DNA from: Rhyzopertha dominica
Taxonomy: Eukaryota; Arthropoda; Insecta; Coleoptera; Bostrichidae
Direction: 5' to 3'
Length of the DNA: 64,000 nt
Assembly: GCA_025024175.1 (NCBI GenBank)
Contig: QCXZ01000138.1
Span: 43,371,092 to 43,435,091, forward strand
Shown: piece after piece, positions 57,525 through 64,000 of the stretch
Numbering within the stretch: the stretch's first letter is position 1
Layout of the letters: every line of letters starts with the position of its first letter
Translations under genes and position numbers: made by a program
Notes under the pieces: generated by a model
What the model was told of the DNA's origin: nothing
The model's input: the letters and a program-made list of their open reading frames with translations, nothing else
Database searches by the model: none

Positions 57525-60140
57525 GCACATGGATTCTAATTAACATCCTTTACAACGCGTGGTTAGTTTCTTTCTAACTTAGGTAATAATAATACAGACT
57601 ACATTACTCTCCTTTCCGGGAATCAATTTTTTGGTACCAGTTCGAAGACGACTTTTTATTACGATAGCAAGGAATCAGTGGTTTTGTTTAGACACTCAAT
57701 TAAAATTGTGCGTTATCCATTAATTTGATCTCTGAAGTCCTCACATTTACTCTGCTTGCTTTATTGGCAAGCCACACTCTGAAAAATGACTTTGTTGTCT
57801 TCAATGGGGTTTTAGTTACTACAACAAAAAATCTCAATTCATTTGGACACAACTAAAATATTTGTTAGCGTAACAATTTGTTTTAGTTGAGGACGGTCTC
57901 AGTATCCCCAACAAAATACCTGTCACGGTTACAAGTACTAATCATTTCGGGTAACTTCTGCACTTTCTTATTGCTTGTATAGATGACCAATTACTAGGAG
58001 TGATTGCAAACTATGCTCTTACGGCAACTAGTTTTTGTTGTTTGTGGCAAAGTAGGTAAAATGTTGTAGTAAGTAGTAATATTTTTGTATTAACTATCGT
58101 TTAATAATAATAATAAAAGTAATAATAAAGGTGATGATAATAATACTAATAAAATAAAATAACTTATAACTGCCTTTACCTCTTATTTTCATATATAAGG
58201 TCTAGAGCTAGGGTTTCATATCTGACCATTTTGTTCACTTATGTCTACATACATTATGTAACAAATAATAAAAATGGCATATACTTTATTAATATTATTA
58301 TTGTTAACCTTGTGTACCTATTAATGGGAGTACACAATAATAGCAATAACAATAATAAAGTATGCGCTTTTTTATTGTTTATTGACATATATAGACACAA
58401 GTATACAAAACTGTCCGTTACGAAACCCTAGCACCAGACCTAAATACAAGAATAAAGGAAAAAACAATAATAACAGAAGTTTTCTTCTAAAACCAAAAAG
58501 CCTGCTACGCAAACAAGTACCTAATCAGAATTATTTCGAACAAGAACGATGTAACAATAATAAAAACATGCTTTTTAAGGAACCTGATTTATTATAAAAC
58601 TTTTACATCAAAACATAGAATAAAATTTTTTTATCTACTTATTAGTAGATATGGGAATACACTTATCAGAAGTCTATAATAAAACACAGAATTTAACATT
58701 TCCTTATCTAAAAAACATACAAGTGCTCCAAATATTTAACAGTTTAAAGATATTCAACAATAAAACAAAACTTCTCTTCAAAATGTAATAAAACTTAAGT
58801 GTACTTATTTATTCAAATAGCTTGCGATACTTAACTATCTGATATATTATCTATATAATCTAATAATCTAAATAATGAGTTGGTTGTAAACTTGTCGTCT
58901 GCAACTCTTCAAGCCCCTAAAATAAACAAAAATATTAAGATTTCGGACAAGGTGAGTATAATCTTTAACTTATTATTTTTTAAAGTAAAAATTATGCAAA
59001 TAGTGCCCGTGTCTATTATATATAAGAACTATGGGAACAACTGGAAAAATAGCAATAGTTTTTAAACATTCCATATTAATATCAACAAACACACCAACTT
59101 TTACTTACTGATTATTATTATTCAGACTATTAAGTAACAAACTTTTTAAAAATGTTCAATAATAGATAAGAATTTTTTAAACACCCTCTATCATCTTTAG
59201 TCTGTCATGCAAAAGCTTAAGCCATAAGTAATCTCAGCAGATTTTAGTCTACTTCCAATATAAAAATTGGCATATCAACTAAATAAACCTTAAGATATTT
59301 TAATTAATTGTTTCAGCGTATTTAGTAAAATATATTACGTAATGTACACACCTAATTTTTAATTTAAAATGCATTCGCCCCAGTAGACTACAAAATTCCA
59401 TAGGAAAGAGAAAGCCAATGATAATACATGTGATGTATAACAACATTTCCTCATGTTGTGCACAGCATAGACATGATTTAGATCAACATCAATGTACGTT
59501 TAGATAAAGCTGTTACTATTTTAATTGGTTATTCTTTTTGAACATATTAGATATTTAAAATTTTCTAAATCTGAAGCTGAAGTGTAGATATTGTTGCAAA
59601 TTAATGTTGTACCCATTATCATTTGCTCTTTCTTTGCTATGTAACTTTTTACATAATCTGTAGATATTTCAAAAAGTAAGATATTATCATTATATGAATG
59701 AAATATATTCGAATTATTTCAGTAAAAATAAACTGACTCCAATAAATAAAGTAATATAAATCTCACCAATAATAATTTTTGTGCGTGTGCAATACCAAGA
59801 TCCCCAGAATATCTTATATTCCGCCATGATCGTTATCGGGAAGCAAAGCAGTCGTGCTGCAGAATATATTCCATGATTCCGTAAACTTGTCAAATTTAGC
59901 CATGATCGCTATCACGAAACAAAGCAAAATGTAAAAATGATCAAATATGGTTTAACAAAGCTATCTTGTGTATAACGTTTTTGTGATCTTATAGGTTAAC
60001 TTACTTGTACAATTTAAACTTTTCCTCTTAAAATTTAATAAAGAACAATTAATATAATTTAAAATATATTAGGAAAACATATAAGAACATAAAAATAAAC
60101 ATTACAAGCTAATACTAAGATTATTTATTGCACTTTTTCA
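57525..60140. other. AT-rich intergenic with (AAT)n tract and a short direct repeat
   Basis: No gene recognised. An imperfect AAT/ATA microsatellite lies at about 58085-58165. A diverged 28-bp direct repeat (GCCATGATCGYTATC-GAA-CAAAGCA) is at 59823-59850 and 59899-59926, period 76 bp. Unmatched frames at 58231-58431, 58382-58597 and 58880-59065 reflect low complexity. Confidence 0.55.
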
Positions 60141-60145
60141 TAAAT

Positions 60146-61765
60146 TTAAACATTTTCTTCTTCAGAATCTGAACTTGAAACGAGATCTTCCCGCGTGGGT
60201 TGAAAAGTCAGAATTGTCCTATCAGGTCTCCATGCTGCAGCACCTCCTGGATAAGCTCTTAATACATCATTCACCTGAAGAATGGCTGAGCATGTTTTTA
60301 CCGTCAACTTGTTTCTAATGTTGGTTTTTGTTAAGGACATTTGTGAAAACACCCTTTCTGCGGCAGCAGAAGAATGAGATAAACTTAATATAACTTTTAC
60401 AACGGACATTAAATTTGAAAAAGCATATTCGTCCAAGTTATTTTTCGTATTCTCAACCTGCCCCCAAAAAGTCATCAAATCTGTCTTTGCATCACATCCA
60501 GGAATAGTGGTCTCGCCCAGCAGTTGCCACTCTATATTCACTTGCTCTATATCCACTGCCACATCAGGAAACAAATTTGCAAATTGAGCAATTGAACGTA
60601 TGTTTCCAGACAATGCTATTTCTGGTTTAAAAGTAGACGCAAATTTAAGATATTTATTACTAAAGTCAAATCTAGCCCGGATCTGTTTCGAAAGTTCTAT
60701 ATAAAATTGTAATATACGGATTTTGAAGTCATGCAGGTCTCTTTTATACTCATTTTGAGGTAAAGATTGCAGGAAAGCGTCCGCTTTAGCTCCAAAATAT
60801 ATATCATTAACTGAAAGGTAATTATGAGGATCATTGGCATTTACGTTTTCCAAGGGAACTGTTTTTATAACACTACTTTTAATGAACGCTTTTAAAATAA
60901 TCTTGTATGAGTAGATAATCTTTTCAAGCAATAATGGAACTTTTGGCTTTTCTGCCTGAAGCTCCAAGTTCAATCTACAAATGATTTCTAAAATATAACT
61001 TAAGAATAGTAAGTATAATTTATATATTGGGTTACTCAGGCAGCTACTGATCCGTTGTGCTGAAGGAAGATTGTCTTCAAGGGCAGCTCCTTGGAAAAAA
61101 ATAGTCAATGAGTTCCACTGCTGTAACATCCTGTCTACTACAGTTCTTAATGACAGCCATCTTGTTTGACTAGGTCGTAACATTTTTTGTGGTTTCTCGT
61201 TTACAAAAATTTGACACTCTTGCAGTTCCTGACATATTTTACTGCTATTGGAGAAATAAGAATATACATCCCTTGTAAACTGCTCAATCTCATTTGGTAA
61301 TTTGTTAGCAGCCGCAGATGCACACAAGTGAAGAGAATGGCATGTGCAACCCTGTACAAACAAATTGGGTATAATTTCTTTGAGTCTTTGCTGAACGCCT
61401 GTTAAATGTCCCATCATTGTGTTAACGTTGTCTGCTGCAAAACCAATTACATTTTTGTAGGGAATCTTATTCTTGTCTAGTATATTTTTAAGAGTTAAGT
61501 AAACAACTTCAGCTGCGCCTGAAGTTAGTTCTATTAAATTCAAAAATCTATCCTGAATTTTCCCATCCTTCCAATATCTGACTATAACAGCCAATGCTTT
61601 CTTTGTACCAACATCAGTAGTTTCATCAATGATGATAGAAAAAGTAGAGTTTCTTAAAAACGCAATAATGTCTCCATTTAGAGCAGGTGCTAAAATTTCT
61701 ACAATCAGCTTTGTAGCTTTTTTCCGTTTCATTTTGATTTGTTGTGCAATCTGCGAGTCAGGAAA
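60146..61765 (-). CDS. hAT-family transposase core and hATC region
   Basis: Catalytic part of a hAT transposase or a gene derived from one. From the Met at 61732 the frame gives 528 residues without a stop, ending 60146; the frame extends about 11 codons upstream (FPDSQIAQQIK) to meet the zinc-finger part. The RNase H-like core shows SIIIDETTD (D36), FAADNVNTMMG (D101) and GCTCHSLHLC (C/H motif near 129-132). RPSQTRWLSL is conserved in this hAT subgroup. The C-terminal dimerisation region reads SSAAAERVFSQMSLTKTNIR with the presumed third acidic residue E459. The tail is acidic (SSSDSEEENV). All expected catalytic positions are present. Related to the ZBED/FAM200/SCAND3-like insect hAT genes. 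Whether this is a mobile element or a domesticated gene cannot be decided: I found no terminal repeats or 8-bp duplication. Confidence 0.88.
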   Translation of the reverse strand, partial: FPDSQIAQQIKMKRKKATKLIVEILAPALNGDIIAFLRNSTFSIIIDETTDVGTKKALAVIVRYWKDGKIQDRFLNLIELTSGAAEVVYLTLKNILDKNKIPYKNVIGFAADNVNTMMGHLTGVQQRLKEIIPNLFVQGCTCHSLHLCASAAANKLPNEIEQFTRDVYSYFSNSSKICQELQECQIFVNEKPQKMLRPSQTRWLSLRTVVDRMLQQWNSLTIFFQGAALEDNLPSAQRISSCLSNPIYKLYLLFLSYILEIICRLNLELQAEKPKVPLLLEKIIYSYKIILKAFIKSSVIKTVPLENVNANDPHNYLSVNDIYFGAKADAFLQSLPQNEYKRDLHDFKIRILQFYIELSKQIRARFDFSNKYLKFASTFKPEIALSGNIRSIAQFANLFPDVAVDIEQVNIEWQLLGETTIPGCDAKTDLMTFWGQVENTKNNLDEYAFSNLMSVVKVILSLSHSSAAAERVFSQMSLTKTNIRNKLTVKTCSAILQVNDVLRAYPGGAAAWRPDRTILTFQPTREDLVSSSDSEEENV

Positions 61766-62370
61766 TAGTATTTACAAAAGCTGGGTAATGTGTCCATTAA
61801 CGAAAGTGCCAATCGATGCTCACATATGTATGCACACACTCTTAATTCAGTCTCTTTAATTACCAAACTCTTCAAATTTTTTTCAGAATTCATTAGTAAA
61901 GTGGGAATTTTTAGTGAAGTTTTAGCAGCTTCTTCCAGTTTTTTGTGAGATGCTGTTTGCTCATGGCGTTGTAGATGGAATCTACCGCCAGATAGTTTCG
62001 TTTTACACAGCAAACAGAAGGGAAAAGTTTTCGATGGGTCGATCCATTTGAACTCATCAATCACACTTTTGGTTTTTAGAACAAAAGCTTCTCTTTTCCT
62101 TTTTTTGGGAAAGTCATCAGATGCAATAATTGCAGCACTACCGTCCGCATTATTTTCCTGGTTTTCTTCGCCTAATGCGTGATTTTCTTCATGTTCCAAG
62201 AATTGACTTTTAGTACTTCCACTTGAACTACTTGCAGTATTTTTATTATCCTCAATGCAGGTATTTTGTTTAGAATTAGATTTGTCAGAGGTTCTTATGA
62301 TAAACCTGAAATATTTAATCTGTAAGTAATGACGAACAATTAAATACCAGAATAACACTTGCTTATCCAT
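61766..62370 (-). CDS. N-terminal BED-type zinc-finger part of the hAT protein
   Basis: Read with the downstream part it completes a hAT protein. The frame starts at ATG 62370. It has a serine- and acidic-rich leader, PKKRKREA at 89-96 as a nuclear localisation signal, and FKWIDPSKTFPFCLLCKTKL with C119-x2-C122-x13-H136-x5-H142, a BED-like DNA-binding finger. It continues ELRVCAYICEHRLALSLMDT. Near 61765 the frame must change by one base to reach FPDSQIAQQIKMKRKK of the core; in the original frame it runs on to a stop at 61729. So there is one frameshift, a real mutation or a sequencing error. The first ~25 residues (MDKQVLFWYLIVRHYLQ) look intron-like: TTACTTACAG and ATTTCAG are possible acceptors, so the true start may be in an upstream exon. 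Confidence 0.78.
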
Positions 62371-62399
62371 AACAATTATTTATAAATTAGATTAACAAG

Positions 62400-64000
62400 A
62401 AATAATGTTAATGCCGATTTAATAATGTTAGGTTATGGACACGTTATGGAGATGCCATGTTTGTTTAGGTTTTAGGTTAGTTTAGCAATGACAGGGTGTA
62501 TTGCTGGCGGTCTACATCAGATGCTATTCGTCGTTACCAACCTAACAGAACAAATTGTGTCAATATGGAAATAAAATCGTACAATATTTTGTTGAGATTA
62601 AAAAGTACACCAAACAACGCAAAATGGACAAAGAGGTACAGTTGTATTTATTAAAAGCAAATTGTACAATTTTTGTACAATTGTACAGCCAGGAACATCA
62701 CTGTTTAAGACGTACGAGGTACGACAAAGACATTATGGTGTATGGTGTTGCTAACGAACAGGGCACGTATTGTACCGATCTTTACCGATTCGGATTATAA
62801 CGTTAATTATTGAAGTTGATAAGCGGGACGATTTATTGGAATTACTAGTATGCTGCTGCCACAACAATATAGTATTTAAAGTAAAAGTGAGTAACTACAA
62901 GCGTTTGATAACTGTTAGAGCAACAAAAGTTTACTACAAACAGCAATTTCTCTATGTTCATGCAAAAATTTCATGTCAACAATTAAAAATTTGTCAACAC
63001 AAGTAAGTCATTTTTTAGAGTGCAGATATAGCCATGGTGTCTGCGTTGGGACTATAGCTCTGCTGAGGAGGCTTCATACACCGAAACAGCTCTCCACAGA
63101 TTGTTCTGATGCAGGCAACATGGCCTAGACTTAATTTAGTCACTTATAATGGGTTTCCCGTATAAATAAATTAATATTTTTATTATTAGCAAAAGCATCG
63201 TACCAGCTAATTAACCGGCAGACACTGGCGAGTTTCTCTTTAAGACATTTATATTTATATATAACTTTAACTTCTTGAAAACTAATGTTGGGAGGGTTAA
63301 ATAACAAATCGAAATGAAGGGGTTTAGAATACCCCTTCCATATTAATGTCACCAAAGCTATGTCCCCAATTCCTTTTTTGCAAGACGTCGCCTTCCGGCA
63401 AGACGCTATCTCATCCTCGGGCTTATCTATTCCGAGAGCCTGATTTACAACAAACCATTATGTATCCCGTTCGAATAGGCATTTATCACAACAACAATGG
63501 AACGGGGTAGTTGATCTGGCGCGTTGCAAAATTTATTATGCCGTGCCGACGAGGATTTTCTGTTTGCACAGGAGAAAATCATAATTTAATAAGTGAAAAA
63601 TGAACGTTGACACGTATAAATGCGTCTGCTGTCGAACTTGATATATTGAATTTTTATGACACATTTCGCCCGTAGGGGAGGGACTAACGTGCTGTGGAAA
63701 AATGCGACTCGATATATTAAATTTTCAAGTGGACTTCGAGCAAATGGGGACATGTTACTTTGTTCATCCAGACTGAAAGCACTAGGCATCCGATAGTAAT
63801 TCCTCATGTCAGATGACGTTACAAACTTAGTGATGAAGCGGCGATGAGAAGTTTTTTACCATACTTTTTCTCTGAACCAGTCAGCTTCTAACACACCTAC
63901 ACTATGGTTTCTCCTGAAATTCATAAGGATGGCTGTCTTACCAGAAAAACTAATTCATATATCGACACACATGAGTTATGGGTTTGCTTCTAGCTCTCTT
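62400..64000. other. Intergenic to the window end, no gene recognised
   Basis: Upstream flank of the hAT gene, so its promoter should lie here. Short frames at 62555-62800 and 62770-63006 (plus) and 63140-63355 and 63586-63807 (minus) are unmatched. GCAAGACG appears twice within 33 bp near 63379 and 63399. No hAT terminus recognised. Confidence 0.4.

Noticed and set aside
1..64000. CRISPR arrays, bacterial operons, rRNA genes and clean tRNA genes
   Set aside because: None seen. Repeats present are tandem satellites or transposon ends, and the sequence character is that of an animal nuclear genome.

Overview
This is AT-rich eukaryotic nuclear DNA, most likely from an insect (a beetle is a guess from the mix of repeat families, not a demonstrated assignment). 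Reasons: spliceosome-type intron signals, mariner/Tc1, hAT, piggyBac-type (TTAA), Jockey-type LINE and Penelope-like sequences, long non-coding stretches, and no operons, bacterial promoters or CRISPR. I see no convincing single-copy host protein gene. The window is essentially a repeat archive with one or two elements that still look close to functional.

Layout. 1.5-3.2 kb holds a complete Tc1-superfamily element with TA duplications, ~226-bp terminal inverted repeats of the IR/DR type, and a transposase that becomes an intact 341-residue DD34E protein once a 67-nt intron is removed. 4.9-5.7 kb is a mariner-like relic. 8.3-9.1 kb is a decayed tandem array built around a CTCGAAACGT motif. 9.1-11.2 kb is a Jockey-type reverse transcriptase relic split by a TTAA-flanked non-autonomous element. 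12.8-13.6 kb is a palindromic element carrying its own 271-bp insertion. 14.7-15.3, 16.3-16.8, 20.9-21.3 and 28.3-28.6 kb are decayed DDE transposase genes. 24.2 kb has a 50-bp minisatellite. 26.0-28.3 kb is a second LINE split by a 986-bp palindromic TA element. 28.8-29.1 kb has two inverted tRNA-like sequences. 32.0-32.7 kb is another decayed tandem array.

33.3-44.9 kb and 46.3-57.5 kb are two copies, in the same orientation, of one ~11.5-kb block, and the second copy starts exactly at the end of a 100-N scaffold gap. The copies are nearly identical up to about 41.34/54.31 kb and clearly more diverged after that. Both carry the same mariner relic, the same decayed gene of an arthropod repeat-associated family, a Penelope-like GIY-YIG endonuclease segment and a LINE reverse transcriptase relic. 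Copy A has a 746-bp hAT-type element where copy B has a short RT fragment. The block may be a real segmental duplication or an uncollapsed-haplotype assembly error; read depth would decide.

57.5-60.1 kb is AT-rich with an (AAT)n tract. 60.1-62.4 kb is a hAT-family gene on the minus strand (BED-type zinc finger, then transposase core and hATC dimerisation region), disturbed only by one apparent frameshift. The remainder to 64 kb shows nothing I can name.

The sequences do not form a pathway. What they give is relative timing: LINEs decayed, then TTAA and TA elements landed in them at sites where the reading frame can still be followed across the insertion, while the Tc1 element at 1.5 kb and the hAT gene at 60-62 kb look youngest or best preserved.
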